Positions 7,949-16,874 of a DNA stretch of 64,000 nt are shown here, in pieces. Each line of letters opens with the position of its first letter. Position 1 is the stretch's first letter. A program made the position numbers and the translations under genes. Source of the DNA: an uncultured Clostridia bacterium (GTDB lineage Bacteria; Bacillota; Clostridia; Christensenellales; Borkfalkiaceae); assembly GCA_944327625.1 (NCBI GenBank), contig CALVHL010000007.1, positions 1 through 64,000 of the forward strand, written 5' to 3'. A model generated the notes under the pieces. It was not told the origin of the DNA and searched no databases. It saw only the letters and a program-made list of their open reading frames with translations.

Positions 7949-8653
7949 ATGTTTTTCGACGTGGTGGGGCTGCTTTTAAGCAAAATTTTCATCTTTACGG
8001 GCATGGTGCGGCAGAAGGGAACTTTCCCCAAACCGCTCTCGCCCGAGGACGAAAAGCGGTATCTCGCGCTCGCCCGCGCGGGCGACGCAAATGCGAGGGA
8101 TATACTCGTAAAGCACAATATGCGGCTGGTCGCGCACATAGTCAAAAAGTATGCGGGTGCGGCGGAAACCGACGATCTGCTGTCGGTCGGCTCGATAGGG
8201 CTCATAAAGGCGATAAATACCTTTCGGGAGGGCAAGGGTACGCAGCTTGCGACCTACACCGCCCGCTGTATTGAAAACGAAATACTCATGCTCATAAGGG
8301 CGGGCAAGAAGTACAAAAATACCGTGTCGCTGTCCGATCCCGTCGGCGTCGACAAGGACGGGAACGAACTTACCGTCATGGATCTGCTTGCCGAAAAGGA
8401 AGAAAACGTATTCAGCCGCGTCGAAAAATCCATTCAGCGCGAAAAATTCATCGAGCTGTTGAAGGGCATACTCAACCCGCGCGAATACACGATAATAACC
8501 CTGCGTTACGGGCTGATCGACGGCGTGCCCACGCCCCAGCGCGAGGTCGCCCGCAGGCTCAAAATATCCCGCTCCTACGTGTCGAGAATTGAAAAACGCG
8601 CCATAGAAAAGGCGCGCGCGGGGCTGAGAAAGGAAGATTTTTTCACCGACTGA
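7949..8653 (+). CDS. sigK: RNA polymerase sporulation sigma factor SigK
   Basis: A 234-residue sigma-70 family protein. The N-terminal hydrophobic pro-region (FFDVVGLLLSKIFIFTG) followed by FPKPLSPEDEKRY is typical of pro-sigma-K. Region 2 (HNMRLVAHIVKKYAGAAETD, DLLSVGSIGLIKAINTF) and region 4 helix-turn-helix (QREVARRLKISRSYVSRIEK) are intact. Sigma-K directs late mother-cell gene expression during sporulation after pro-peptide cleavage. The gene is one uninterrupted frame, so there is no skin-type element in it. ATG 7949 is preceded by GGGGGTTAAGGA. Its presence argues that the organism descends from, or still is, a spore former. Confidence 0.92.
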   Translation: MFFDVVGLLLSKIFIFTGMVRQKGTFPKPLSPEDEKRYLALARAGDANARDILVKHNMRLVAHIVKKYAGAAETDDLLSVGSIGLIKAINTFREGKGTQLATYTARCIENEILMLIRAGKKYKNTVSLSDPVGVDKDGNELTVMDLLAEKEENVFSRVEKSIQREKFIELLKGILNPREYTIITLRYGLIDGVPTPQREVARRLKISRSYVSRIEKRAIEKARAGLRKEDFFTD

Positions 8654-8720
8654 CCATAAATAATTGCAAAGTCGGCAATTTATTGCTATACTTTTTACAG
8701 ATAAAAAATCAAGGTGCGTT

Positions 8721-9908
8721 ATGGAAATATTTGAAGAACTTAAAGAAAGAGGGCTCATCGCCCAGGTAACCGACGAAAAGGAGATAAAAGAACTCATAAA
8801 CGGCGGCGGCGCGCGCTTCTATATCGGGTTCGATCCGACGGCAGACAGCCTGCACGTCGGGCACTTTATGGCGCTCTGCCTGATGAAAAGGTTGCAGATG
8901 GCGGGCAATAAACCCGTAGTGCTCATCGGCGGCGGCACGGGCTACGTCGGCGATCCGTCGGGCAGAACGGATATGCGCTCCATGCTGACTCCCGAGATGA
9001 TAGAGCATAACTGTGCCTGCTTCAAAAAACAGATGGAGCGGTTTATCGAGTTCGGCGACGACAAGGCTATTATGGTCAACAACGCCGACTGGCTGCTGAA
9101 ACTCAACTACGTCGAGGTATTGAGGGAGGTCGGCGCCTGCTTTTCGGTCAATAATATGCTCCGCGCGGAGTGCTACAAACAGCGCATGGAAAAGGGGCTG
9201 AGCTTCCTCGAATTTAACTATATGATAATGCAGGCGTACGACTTCTATCACCTCAACGGTCAGTACGGCTGCAATATGCAGTTCGGCGGCGACGACCAGT
9301 GGTCGAATATGCTTGCCGGCACCGAGCTCATCAGGAAAAAGACGGGCAAGGATGCCTATGCCATGACCATAACCCTGCTGCTCAACAGCGAGGGCAAGAA
9401 GATGGGCAAGACGGCGAAGGGCGCGGTCTGGCTGGACGAAAATAAGACCACCCCTTACGAGTTCTATCAGTATTGGCGCAACGTCGACGACGCGGACGTG
9501 ATGAAGTGCATAAAGATGCTGACCTTCATTCCCATGTCTGAAATACGCGAAATGGAGAATTGGGACGCCTCCCGCATAAACGAAAAGAAGGAAATTCTCG
9601 CCTACGAGCTCACTAAACTCGTTCACGGCGAGGAGAAGGCGCAGGCGGCAATGGCGCAGGCCAAGGCGGCGTTCGGCGGCTCGTTCGACGACCTGCCCGA
9701 AACCGAAATAAGCGTCGAAAACCCCACCGTGCTGTCCGTATTGGTCGCGGCAAAGCTGTGCGCGTCCAACGGCGAGGCAAGGCGGCTCATTCAGCAGGGC
9801 GGCGTGTCGCTCAACGATAAAAAGGTGACGGACATCAATGCGCCCGTCATAAGCGGCGACATTCTGCACAAGGGCAAGAAAATTCATTTAAGGATAAAGC
9901 TCGTCTGA
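8721..9908 (+). CDS. tyrS: Tyrosyl-tRNA synthetase
   Basis: A 395-residue class I aminoacyl-tRNA synthetase that charges tRNA-Tyr. Seen: the HIGH-type motif HVGHFMA near residue 45, the KMSKS-type loop KMGKTAKG near 226, and a C-terminal S4 RNA-binding domain ([20 protein letters not shown]). The length fits TyrRS. I start at ATG 8721, preceded by AAGGTG; an upstream in-frame extension to 8664 has no ribosome site. No T-box leader is visible in the 67-base gap after sigK, unlike many Firmicutes tyrS genes; a weak TTGCAA/TATACT promoter lies there. Confidence 0.95.
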   Translation: MEIFEELKERGLIAQVTDEKEIKELINGGGARFYIGFDPTADSLHVGHFMALCLMKRLQMAGNKPVVLIGGGTGYVGDPSGRTDMRSMLTPEMIEHNCACFKKQMERFIEFGDDKAIMVNNADWLLKLNYVEVLREVGACFSVNNMLRAECYKQRMEKGLSFLEFNYMIMQAYDFYHLNGQYGCNMQFGGDDQWSNMLAGTELIRKKTGKDAYAMTITLLLNSEGKKMGKTAKGAVWLDENKTTPYEFYQYWRNVDDADVMKCIKMLTFIPMSEIREMENWDASRINEKKEILAYELTKLVHGEEKAQAAMAQAKAAFGGSFDDLPETEISVENPTVLSVLVAAKLCASNGEARRLIQQGGVSLNDKKVTDINAPVISGDILHKGKKIHLRIKLV

Positions 9909-9912
9909 AATT

Positions 9913-10542
9913 ATGCAGGGTTATCTGTCGGTGTCCGGCGAGCTCGAAACCGTAAAAGTCATAGAAAAATCTAAATTCATAACCCGCTCGCGGCACGTCG
10001 AGGGCGAGGAGGAGGCAAGGGCGTTCGTCGCCTCGGTCGCGGCGGCGCACAGGGACGCAACGCACAACTGCTATGCCTATATCGCCGACGACAAGGGCAA
10101 TTTCCTGCGCTTTTCGGACGACGGCGAGCCGCAGGGCACGGCGGGCATGCCCATGCTCGAAGTCATAAAAAATAACAACCTCAGACAGACGGCGGTCGTC
10201 GTCACGCGCTATTTCGGCGGCATAAAGCTGGGCGCGGGCGGGCTGGTCAGGGCATATTCCGGCAGCGTCGCCGAAAATCTCGCCGCGGCGGTCAGGGTGA
10301 ATTATCTGCCCTGCGCAGAGAGCGAATATATCGTCGACTATCCGCTCGTCGACGCTATGATGCGGTATTGCGGCGAAAACGACTGTCAGGTCAAGGATAC
10401 GCAGTACGCCGACAGAGCGGTGTTCACGATAGCCGTCAAAAAAGAGGCGGAAGAGGGCTTCAACGCCGCCCTCGTCAACCGTCTGAACGGCAGGGTGGGC
10501 ATAATAAAAAAACGGGAGTATATGTTCCCGTTCAAAGTATAA
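9913..10542 (+). CDS. YigZ/IMPACT family protein
   Basis: A 209-residue member of the YigZ/IMPACT (UPF0029) family. The N-terminal domain carries the conserved DDGEPQGTAGMPMLEV and TRYFGGIKLGAGGLVRAYS segments; the C-terminal half is the DUF1949-type ferredoxin-like domain. It begins four bases after the tyrS stop codon and is almost certainly co-transcribed with it. Biochemical role in bacteria is not settled; a link to translation regulation is known for the eukaryotic relative IMPACT only. Confidence 0.9.
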   Translation: MQGYLSVSGELETVKVIEKSKFITRSRHVEGEEEARAFVASVAAAHRDATHNCYAYIADDKGNFLRFSDDGEPQGTAGMPMLEVIKNNNLRQTAVVVTRYFGGIKLGAGGLVRAYSGSVAENLAAAVRVNYLPCAESEYIVDYPLVDAMMRYCGENDCQVKDTQYADRAVFTIAVKKEAEEGFNAALVNRLNGRVGIIKKREYMFPFKV

Positions 10543-10545
10543 AAA

Positions 10546-10583
10546 CCGCATTGTCTGCGGCATATATGCGGGGCAATTGCAGA
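10546..10583 (+). repeat. Dispersed hairpin repeat, copy 2
   Basis: Contains the perfect family core GCGGCATATATGCGGGGC (10557-10574) followed by AATTGC. A local stem CCGCA-TTGTC-TGCGG precedes it. Starts four bases after the YigZ stop codon. Confidence 0.8.
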
Positions 10584-10615
10584 TATTCCCCCGCAGAAAT
10601 AAATGAGATAATCAA

Positions 10616-10645
10616 AAAACCCCGACTTCAAATGTCGGGGTTTTT
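10616..10645. terminator. Bidirectional terminator
   Basis: AAAACCCCGAC / GTCGGGGTTTTT stem with a seven-base loop between the convergent YigZ (plus) and DUF1349 (minus) genes; T-runs on both strands. Confidence 0.9.
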
Positions 10646-10649
10646 AAGT

Positions 10650-11249
10650 TCAGTCGGGCTGTTGTCCGTCGTGCGGCAGCCACTTGCAGTCGGTCAGTTC
10701 AAAGTCGGTGAAAGTTGCGAGAAACGAAGAGTTTTCGGGGCTGCACGCATAGACGCCGAGGCGTATTTTGCCCGCGCCGCCGAAGAGGTGACAGATACGC
10801 ATCTGCCTGTAATTTATGCCGTCGTCCGAGCACTCTATGAGGAAGTCGTCCTCCCTGCGGCTCAGTCTGTACCACATTTCGCGCGTGCCGGCGCCGATGT
10901 CGGTCGTCGCCCAGTCGGAGAAGCCGTTGTTGGTCACTACGCTGCCGAGGCGGGCTTTTTTGTCGTCCTCGTACTCAACGGAAGCCTTCAACCAGTTCTC
11001 GCTGTCGAGGTAGAGTATTATGCCGCACTGGTCGAAGCGCTGCGCGGGCGCAAACTGCGTCCTGACTGAAAACGAAAAGTATCTCTCGTCGGTGTCGAAT
11101 TGCAGCATTGGCGCGTTGTCGTTGCGGAAATGGTAATATGTGCGTTGCCACAAATCGGTGTGCGGTGCGGTTATGATTTCAACTTTATTCCAGTCGAGGG
11201 AATAACTCTCGGGCTCGTTGAGCCACTGCATTGACTTTATGTCTAACAT
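10650..11249 (-). CDS. DUF1349 domain protein
   Basis: A 199-residue protein of the DUF1349 family (concanavalin/jelly-roll-like fold). Recognised by the segments FRNDNAPMLQFDTDERYFSF, QCGIILYLDSENWLKASVEY and the late HLFGGAGKIRLGVYACSP. No signal peptide or membrane segment, so cytoplasmic. Its start codon overlaps the ilvE stop (TAATG), so it is the second gene of a two-gene operon with ilvE. Related proteins are often annotated as glycan-related, but no catalytic assignment can be made here. Confidence 0.85.
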   Translation of the reverse strand: MLDIKSMQWLNEPESYSLDWNKVEIITAPHTDLWQRTYYHFRNDNAPMLQFDTDERYFSFSVRTQFAPAQRFDQCGIILYLDSENWLKASVEYEDDKKARLGSVVTNNGFSDWATTDIGAGTREMWYRLSRREDDFLIECSDDGINYRQMRICHLFGGAGKIRLGVYACSPENSSFLATFTDFELTDCKWLPHDGQQPD

Positions 11250-12277
11250 TATGCCTTAGCTATCTCCCTCAGCCAGCCTTCGGGCGCCTCTATTCTGCCC
11301 ATCTGTATGCCTGTCAGAGTGTCGTAAAGTTTCTTGGTTATTTCGCCCATATTCTCCATTCCGGAGGGCAGGCAGATCTCTTTTCCGTGGTCGACTATCT
11401 TGCCTACGGGCGAGATGACCGCCGCCGTGCCGCAGAGCCCGCACTCGGCAAAGTCCTTGACCTCGTCGAACCTTACAGGTCTGTGCTCGACGGTAAGTCC
11501 GAGATATTTTTCCGCCACGTAGCAGAGCGAGCGGCGGGTAATCGAGGGCAGTATGCTGTCCGATTTGGGCGTCACCACCTTGCCGTCCTTGGTTATGAAC
11601 AGGAAGTTTGCGCCGCCCGTCTCCTCGACGAAAGTTCGTGTGCCCGCGTCGAGATACATATTCTCGTCAAATCCCTTGTTGTGCGCGTCGACAATAGCGT
11701 GCAGGCTCATCGCATAGTTGAGCCCCGCCTTGATATGCCCCGTGCCGTGAGGGGCAGCCCTGTCGAAGTCCGAAACCCTTATGGTTATGGGTTTTACGCC
11801 GCCCTTGAAGTAGGGGCCGACGGGCGTTGCGAACAGCCTGAACTCGTACTCCGTCGCGGGCTTTACGCCGATGACGGGGGAGGAGCCGTACATATACGGT
11901 CTGAGGTAGAGCGTCGCGCCGCTGCCGTAGGGCGGAACGTAGTCCTTATTCGCGCTGACCACCTTGTCGACGGCTTCGAGGAACATTCCGTCGGGCAGGG
12001 CGGGCATTTCCAGCCTTGCCGCAGACTGGTTCATTCTCTCGGCGTTGAGGTCGGGGCGGAAGGTGACTATTCTGCCGTCCTCGGTGGTGTATGCTTTAAG
12101 CCCTTCAAACGCCGTCTGCGCGTATTGCAGCACGCCCGCACATTCGGATATTGTCACTTTGTCCTCGGCGGTCAGTCCGCCCTTGTCCCAACCCTTGCCG
12201 TCATAGTGCGCGACAAAGCGCCAGGGCGTCTTAATATAGCCGAAGCCTATATTTTTCCAGTCAATATCGACAGCCAT
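11249..12277 (-). CDS. ilvE: Branched-chain amino acid aminotransferase
   Basis: A 342-residue fold-type IV PLP enzyme that interconverts valine, leucine and isoleucine with their 2-oxo acids. Seen: ECAGVLQYAQTAFEGLKAY, the PLP-lysine region HIKAGLNYAMSLHA, and YLDAGTRTFVEETGGANFLF. Length fits the 340-360 residue class II BCAT group. A strong promoter and an AAGAAGG ribosome site lie upstream. It is transcribed divergently from recX and overlaps the DUF1349 gene by one base. No T-box or leader peptide was seen in its short leader. Confidence 0.93.
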   Translation of the reverse strand: MAVDIDWKNIGFGYIKTPWRFVAHYDGKGWDKGGLTAEDKVTISECAGVLQYAQTAFEGLKAYTTEDGRIVTFRPDLNAERMNQSAARLEMPALPDGMFLEAVDKVVSANKDYVPPYGSGATLYLRPYMYGSSPVIGVKPATEYEFRLFATPVGPYFKGGVKPITIRVSDFDRAAPHGTGHIKAGLNYAMSLHAIVDAHNKGFDENMYLDAGTRTFVEETGGANFLFITKDGKVVTPKSDSILPSITRRSLCYVAEKYLGLTVEHRPVRFDEVKDFAECGLCGTAAVISPVGKIVDHGKEICLPSGMENMGEITKKLYDTLTGIQMGRIEAPEGWLREIAKA

Positions 12278-12309
12278 AAAATTACCTTCTTAAAATGATA
12301 TTATATAAT

Positions 12310-12338
12310 ATTATACCGCGGCGGCGGGCGTATGTCAA
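12310..12338 (-). promoter_or_regulatory. Promoter of ilvE
   Basis: On the minus strand TTGACA, 17-base spacer, TATAAT: perfect consensus hexamers. Confidence 0.85.
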
Positions 12339-12347
12339 TAATCGTCA

Positions 12348-12376
12348 TTGACAAAGTGCCGCAGAAATGATAGAAT
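12348..12376 (+). promoter_or_regulatory. Promoter of recX-birA-nnr
   Basis: TTGACA (12348-12353), 17-base spacer, TAGAAT (12371-12376), divergent from the ilvE promoter ten bases away. Confidence 0.8.
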
Positions 12377-12403
12377 ATTTTTGATTTTAAAGGAGAAATT
12401 GCG

Positions 12404-13018
12404 TTGGCGGAGATAACTTCGATAGAGCCGCAGGTCAAGGACAAGCGGCGGTGCAACATATACGTGGATGGCAGATTTTACTGCGGAATGAAGCTCGAGG
12501 TGGCTATAAAAAACCGCCTCAAAGTCGGGCAGAGCATAGACAGGGCAGAGCTCGACAGGCTGCAACTCGAAACCGAGAAGCTCGAGGCGACGGACAAGGC
12601 TATGACGCACCTCTCGGCTTCGATGAAGACCGAAAGGCAGATGCGCGACTTCCTCGGAAAAAAGGGCTATGTTCCCGCCGTCTGCGACTATGTCATCGAC
12701 AAGCTCAAAGGCTACGGCTATCTCGGCGACGAGGCGTATTGCCGCGCCTACGTCGAGGGCATATCGGGCAAGAGCCGCCGCGCGATCGCGGCGGAGCTCA
12801 TGAAGCGCGGCGTCGACGGCGGAACGGTGGAGAGGGTGCTCTCCGACTATTCGGACGACGAGGACGAAATACTTGCGCTCCTCAAAAAATACCTCCGCGG
12901 CAAGCCCGCGACGGAGGAGAATATATATAAGGGCTGCCGCTATCTCATATCCAGGGGGTATGAATACGACAAAGTAAAGGCGGCCTGCGAGAGGCTGAAT
13001 GAAGACGAAGATAATTGA
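12404..13018 (+). CDS. recX: Regulatory protein RecX
   Basis: A 204-residue RecX-type protein made of tandem three-helix repeats (SMKTERQMRDFLGKKGY, KSRRAIAAELMKRGVD, YKGCRYLISRGYEYDKVK). RecX binds RecA filaments and limits recombination. Translation starts at TTG 12404, eight bases after AAGGAG; no ATG fits. recA is not in the window. The gene overlaps birA by 20 bases in another frame, so the three genes recX-birA-nnr form a tight operon, although their functions are unrelated. Confidence 0.88.
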   Translation: MAEITSIEPQVKDKRRCNIYVDGRFYCGMKLEVAIKNRLKVGQSIDRAELDRLQLETEKLEATDKAMTHLSASMKTERQMRDFLGKKGYVPAVCDYVIDKLKGYGYLGDEAYCRAYVEGISGKSRRAIAAELMKRGVDGGTVERVLSDYSDDEDEILALLKKYLRGKPATEENIYKGCRYLISRGYEYDKVKAACERLNEDEDN

Positions 13019-13688
13019 ACTTGACGAGGTCGACAGCACCAACGAATATATAAAGCGGCTTCAAAGCCCGTGCGACGTGATAGTCACGGCGGCGCGGCAG
13101 ACTGCGGGCAAGGGCACGAAAGGCAGGTCGTTCGTCTCCGACGAGGGCGGCGTGTACGTCTCCGCGCTGCGCATACTTAAAGATTATGACTTCTCGCGCG
13201 CGTATTCAATAATGATTTCGTCGTGCGTCGCCGTCTGTAAAACTCTTGAAGATTTCGGGCTGAAACCGACGATAAAATGGGCAAACGACGTGCTCGTCGG
13301 CGGCAGGAAGATTTCGGGTACGCTGATTGAAAATACGCTTTCGTCGGGCAATATATGCCGCTCAATCGTCGGAATAGGGCTTAACGTCAATAACGATTTT
13401 TCGGGCGGGCTTGAAGATATTGCCACCTCCATGCGCGCGCAGGCGGGGCGAAGTTTTTGCGTTGCAGATGTCCGCAACGCGCTCATAGCTCATCTCGATG
13501 AAAGCTATTCGGTTGACGATTACAGGGGCTATATCGACTGGTTCGGCAGCACTGTGAAGATAATAAGAGAGGGGGAACAGACTGACGCCGTCGCGCTCGG
13601 CGTAGACGATACGGGCAGACTGCTCGTCCGCACGGACGAGGGGGTTGCCGCGCTTTCGAGCGGGGAGGTCAGTTTAAGACTGAAATGA
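12999..13688 (+). CDS. birA: Biotin--[acetyl-CoA-carboxylase] ligase
   Basis: A 229-residue biotin protein ligase without the N-terminal DNA-binding domain, hence a monofunctional (class I) BirA that attaches biotin to carboxylase carrier proteins but should not repress transcription. Seen: DEVDSTNEYIK, the biotinyl-adenylate loop AGKGTKGRSF (GRGRRGR in E. coli), and KWANDVLVGGRKISGTLIE (normally KWPNDV). The C-terminal SH3-like domain is present (VDDTGRLLVRTDEGVAALSS). Start overlaps recX; its stop overlaps the next start (ATGA). Confidence 0.9.
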   Translation: MKTKIIELDEVDSTNEYIKRLQSPCDVIVTAARQTAGKGTKGRSFVSDEGGVYVSALRILKDYDFSRAYSIMISSCVAVCKTLEDFGLKPTIKWANDVLVGGRKISGTLIENTLSSGNICRSIVGIGLNVNNDFSGGLEDIATSMRAQAGRSFCVADVRNALIAHLDESYSVDDYRGYIDWFGSTVKIIREGEQTDAVALGVDDTGRLLVRTDEGVAALSSGEVSLRLK

Positions 13689-15124
13689 AGACCATACTTA
13701 CAAACGGCGAAATGCGCCGCGCCGACGAGGCGACGATTGCGGGCGGGGTTTCTTCCGAAATTCTCATGCACCGCGCGGGGCAGGCGATAGCCGAAGAAAT
13801 TGAAAAATGCGCAACCGAACGCGGTGCGCGCGACTTGCTTTTCGTCTGCGGCACGGGCAACAACGGCGGCGACGGCTACGTCGCGGCGGGCATACTCAAA
13901 GGCAGGGGCTATAATGTCGCCGTGTACGCCGCCGAGGGCAGGCTCTCCGCCGACTGTCAGCGCGAAAAGGAACGCTATGACGGACGTTATTCGCAACATA
14001 TATGCGGGGATATTATCGTCGACTGCATTTTCGGCACGGGGCTTTGCCGCGAGGTCACGGGCGAGTATGCCGAACTCATAGACGCGGTCAACTCGTCGGG
14101 CGCGTTCGTCGTCGCCGCAGATATTCCCAGCGGCATAAACGGCGATAACGGGCTGATTATGGGCAGGGCGGTAAGGGCAGGCCTGACCGTCGCCGTGGCA
14201 TATCCCAAACTCGGTCACCGCCTCGCCGACGGCATAGACTGTTGCGGCAGGCTGGTAGTGCGCGACATAGGCATTGCCGAGGTCGGACATTCGGCGTGCG
14301 TCGCCGAGGACGACGATATACGCGCCTTCTTCCCGCCGAGAAAGCGCAACAGCCATAAGGGCACTTACGGGCATTGCCAAGCGGTAGGCGGCAGGGCGTA
14401 TCAGGGCGCGCTCGCGCTGTCGCTCGCCTCGGCGCTGACGGGCGGGTGCGGGTACGTCAGCGCGGTCGTCTACGAACGGCTAAAATACGCGCTCGTCGGG
14501 CAATATCCCCAGGTCATTTACTCTGCCAAGACCGACCTTTCCGCCGACTGCATAGTTTTCGGAATGGGCATGGGCTGCGACGATAGCACTTATTCCGACC
14601 TCACGCGGTTGCTGCTCGACTACGACGGCAAACTCATTATCGACGCGGACGGAATAAACGCGCTCGCAAAATACGGCGCGGACGCGCTCCGCAGCGCAAA
14701 TTGTCAGGTCTTGCTCACCCCGCACATAAAGGAATTTTCCCGCATTTCGGGGCGGACGGTCGGGCAGGTACTCGCCGATCCCGTAGGGGAGGCGGCGGCT
14801 TTCGCGCGCGAATATAATGTAACGGTACACCTCAAAAGCGCCGTAACCCTGACCACCGACGGCAATCGCACGGTAATGGTCGACAGGGGCAGCAGCGCGC
14901 TCGCCCGCGCGGGCAGCGGCGATATGCTGTCGGGGTTGATAGCTTCGGGTGCTGCCCGCGGCTTAACCACCTTCGACGCGGCGGTCTGCGGACAGTATAT
15001 TCTCGGCAGGGCGGCGGAAATAACGTCGGAAGAAGTCGGCGACTACTGCTCGACATCGCAGGATATAATAAAAAATATAAAAACCGTCGTCAAAAGCTTG
15101 ACTTGCGGCGTGGGGAAGTGTTAG
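13685..15124 (+). CDS. nnr: Bifunctional NAD(P)H-hydrate epimerase / ADP-dependent dehydratase
   Basis: A 479-residue fusion that repairs damaged nicotinamide cofactors. The N-terminal YjeF_N domain carries GTGNNGGDGYVAAGILKGRG; the C-terminal ribokinase-like dehydratase carries KGTYGHCQAVGG and ARAGSGDMLSGLIASGAA. Start ATG 13685 overlaps the birA stop by four bases. A stretch at about 13983-14014, coding RYSQHICGDII just before the conserved VDCIFGTG, closely matches the dispersed intergenic repeat of this genome and may be an in-frame insertion of it. Confidence 0.93.
   Translation: MKTILTNGEMRRADEATIAGGVSSEILMHRAGQAIAEEIEKCATERGARDLLFVCGTGNNGGDGYVAAGILKGRGYNVAVYAAEGRLSADCQREKERYDGRYSQHICGDIIVDCIFGTGLCREVTGEYAELIDAVNSSGAFVVAADIPSGINGDNGLIMGRAVRAGLTVAVAYPKLGHRLADGIDCCGRLVVRDIGIAEVGHSACVAEDDDIRAFFPPRKRNSHKGTYGHCQAVGGRAYQGALALSLASALTGGCGYVSAVVYERLKYALVGQYPQVIYSAKTDLSADCIVFGMGMGCDDSTYSDLTRLLLDYDGKLIIDADGINALAKYGADALRSANCQVLLTPHIKEFSRISGRTVGQVLADPVGEAAAFAREYNVTVHLKSAVTLTTDGNRTVMVDRGSSALARAGSGDMLSGLIASGAARGLTTFDAAVCGQYILGRAAEITSEEVGDYCSTSQDIIKNIKTVVKSLTCGVGKC
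13983..14014 (+). repeat. Possible repeat copy lodged in the nnr reading frame
   Basis: CGTTATTCGCAACATATATG followed by CGGGGATATT aligns base for base with the intergenic copy at 21210-21240 (CGTTATCTGCGGCATATATG, CGGGGCAATC). The frame stays open. Could be chance, but the length of the match argues against it. Confidence 0.4.
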
Positions 15125-15127
15125 AAT
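15098..15127 (+). promoter_or_regulatory. Promoter of the Mn2+ riboswitch transcript
   Basis: TTGACT (15098-15103), 18-base spacer, TAGAAT (15122-15127), overlapping the end of nnr. Confidence 0.6.
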
Positions 15128-15135
15128 CTTCTTCG

Positions 15136-15228
15136 TTGGAAGGGAGTAGTTTAAAGTCAGGCAACGACATCACAGCGCAACCGCTCGGGGCCCGACGCCG
15201 TTTCATTTCGGTAACAAGACTTTTAACT
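15136..15228 (+). promoter_or_regulatory. Mn2+ riboswitch (yybP-ykoY type)
   Basis: Contains the family's hallmark segments in order: GGGAGTAGT (15142-15150), GGCAACGACATCA, GACGCCG, and CGGTAACAAGACTTTT (15209-15224). It directly precedes a terminator and a cation exchanger gene, the usual arrangement for this Mn2+-sensing element, in which Mn2+ binding prevents termination. Confidence 0.85.
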
Positions 15229-15262
15229 TAAAGTTTTTTTAAGTTAGAGGTCTTTTTTTTAT
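15216..15262 (+). terminator. Riboswitch-controlled terminator
   Basis: AAGACTTTTAACTTAAA pairs with TTTAAGTTAGAGGTCTT, followed by eight T. The left arm shares AAGAC with the 3' end of the aptamer, so ligand-bound aptamer and terminator exclude each other. Confidence 0.85.
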
Positions 15263-15296
15263 TATTGCAGAAAATATATTTTAAAAGGTGCGGAAT

Positions 15297-16403
15297 ATGG
15301 ATGCATTGATAGCAATTGGTTGGATACTTGCCGTAATCGTCGGGTTCGTCCTGCTCGTCAAGGGCGCAGACTTCTTCGTCGACGGCGCGGCGGGAATAGC
15401 CGCAAAGCTCAAAGTCTCGTCGTTCATAATCGGTCTGACGATAGTCGCGCTCGGCACTTCTGCACCAGAAGCGGCGGTGTCGGTCATCGGCGGCGTAAAG
15501 GCGGCAATGGGCAACAGCGAGGCGGCAAGCGTCATAATGGGCAACGTGCTCGGCAGCAATATGATAAATATTCTGCTGATTTTGGGCATTGCGTCGCTCA
15601 TAGCCAAAATTCCCGTGCAAAAGAGCAGCCGCTATTTTGAACTTCCCTTCCTAATTGCCGTCAGCTTCATATTCATTCTGCTCGGCGACATCGGCAATTC
15701 CTTCGCGTGGTACGACGGCCTCATTCTCATAGTTCTCTACCTCGCGTTCATGGCGTATACGATTATTATGGCAATGCGCACCCAGCCCGCCATGCTCGAA
15801 GCCGACATTGCCGCCGTCCAGCCGCAGGAAAAGCCCGTAAGACAGGGCTTTTTGGGCTTTATCGACAGGGCGGGAGAAAGGTACGAGGCGCTCAAAGAAA
15901 AGGTGTGGTTCCTCATAGTAATAACCATAGTCGGGCTGGGAATGGTAGTGCTCGGCGCACAGCTCGTCGTCGACGGCGCGACCTATATCGCGCAGGACCT
16001 TTTCGGTATTCCCACCTCAATAGTCGCGCTGACCGTCGTCGCGTTCGGCACTTCGCTTCCAGAGCTCGTCACGTCCGTCTCGGCGGCGCGCAAGGGCGAT
16101 ATGGGTATAGCCACGGGCAATATAATAGGCAGCAATATCGCCAACCTGCTGCTTATAGCAGGCCTCGGCTTCGTCAGCTCGGGCGGTGCGGGCGTACCCT
16201 TCGATATTTCCTCGCTCGCCGACGGATATATGTCGATAATCGCCGCCGTCGCGCTGCTTTGCTTCTCGTTCGTCAAGGGCAATAACCTCGGCAAGGCCGC
16301 GGGCGTCACCTTCCTCGTGCTTCTCGTCGCGTACTATACTTACAGAATTTGCGCGGCGCTCGGCATCTGCCCGATGATAGAAATTCCCGCATTGTTCGCG
16401 TAA
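15297..16403 (+). CDS. CaCA family Na+/Ca2+ (probably Mn2+/Ca2+) antiporter
   Basis: A 368-residue membrane protein with two inverted Na_Ca_ex domains. The two alpha repeats are clear: GTSAPEAAVSV with GSNMINILLILGI, and GTSLPELVTSV with GSNIANLLLIAGL. About ten to eleven membrane segments, with a cytoplasmic loop around residues 155-200. Start chosen at ATG 15297, six bases after AAGGTG. Because a Mn2+ riboswitch controls it, I infer a role in exporting Mn2+ (possibly with Ca2+) when manganese is high. The riboswitch supports this but does not prove specificity. Confidence 0.9.
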   Translation: MDALIAIGWILAVIVGFVLLVKGADFFVDGAAGIAAKLKVSSFIIGLTIVALGTSAPEAAVSVIGGVKAAMGNSEAASVIMGNVLGSNMINILLILGIASLIAKIPVQKSSRYFELPFLIAVSFIFILLGDIGNSFAWYDGLILIVLYLAFMAYTIIMAMRTQPAMLEADIAAVQPQEKPVRQGFLGFIDRAGERYEALKEKVWFLIVITIVGLGMVVLGAQLVVDGATYIAQDLFGIPTSIVALTVVAFGTSLPELVTSVSAARKGDMGIATGNIIGSNIANLLLIAGLGFVSSGGAGVPFDISSLADGYMSIIAAVALLCFSFVKGNNLGKAAGVTFLVLLVAYYTYRICAALGICPMIEIPALFA

Positions 16404-16453
16404 TCGCGTATAAAAATCCCCGCCGAAGTCAACAATTTTAAGTGCCGCGGGCG

Positions 16454-16483
16454 TATAATGGAATAGGCACGGTCAATGACCGT
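16454..16483 (+). promoter_or_regulatory. -10 box and operator-like palindrome before mazF
   Basis: TATAAT at 16454-16459, then the perfect palindrome ACGGTCA-A-TGACCGT at 16469-16483, placed where a repressor would block a promoter. No good -35 box. Whether it controls mazF is inference. Confidence 0.45.
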
Positions 16484-16523
16484 CGCCCGCCGCGGGCGCA
16501 AAAATGTCTGAGGGGTGCAAGCA

Positions 16524-16874
16524 ATGACGATTAAGCGAGGAGAGCTGTATTATGCCGACCTGTCCCCCGTCGTAGGCAGCGAACAGGGCGGCGTCCGTCC
16601 CGTGCTCGTCGTGCAGAACGACGTGGGCAATAAATATTCCCCTACGATAATCGCGGCGGCGGTGACCAGCAAGATAAACAAGGCAAAACTGCCGACGCAT
16701 ATCGAATTGCCCGTCGGCTCGTTCGGGCTCGCCAAGGAGTCGGTCATTCTTCTCGAACAGATAAGGACCATCGACAAGCGGCGGCTCAAAGAGCGGATAG
16801 GCGAACTGCCTGCCGCCCAGATGGATAAGGTCGACAGGGCAATACTCATAAGTTTAGGGTTTATAAAACAATAG
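16524..16874 (+). CDS. mazF: MazF/PemK family endoribonuclease toxin
   Basis: A 116-residue toxin of the MazF/EndoA type, which cuts mRNA at short specific sequences. The active-site Arg ([12 protein letters not shown]) and Thr ([10 protein letters not shown]) segments are intact, and the length is normal. ATG 16524 follows GAGGGG by eight bases. No antitoxin gene precedes it: the 120 bases between the CaCA exchanger and mazF hold no coding frame, and the next gene is lspA. A terminator follows immediately, so it is a single-gene unit. The antitoxin may be encoded elsewhere. Confidence 0.92.
   Translation: MTIKRGELYYADLSPVVGSEQGGVRPVLVVQNDVGNKYSPTIIAAAVTSKINKAKLPTHIELPVGSFGLAKESVILLEQIRTIDKRRLKERIGELPAAQMDKVDRAILISLGFIKQ

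Noticed and set aside
7949-8653. Interrupted sigK (skin-type element)
   Set aside because: The sigma-K gene is a single complete frame with all regions.
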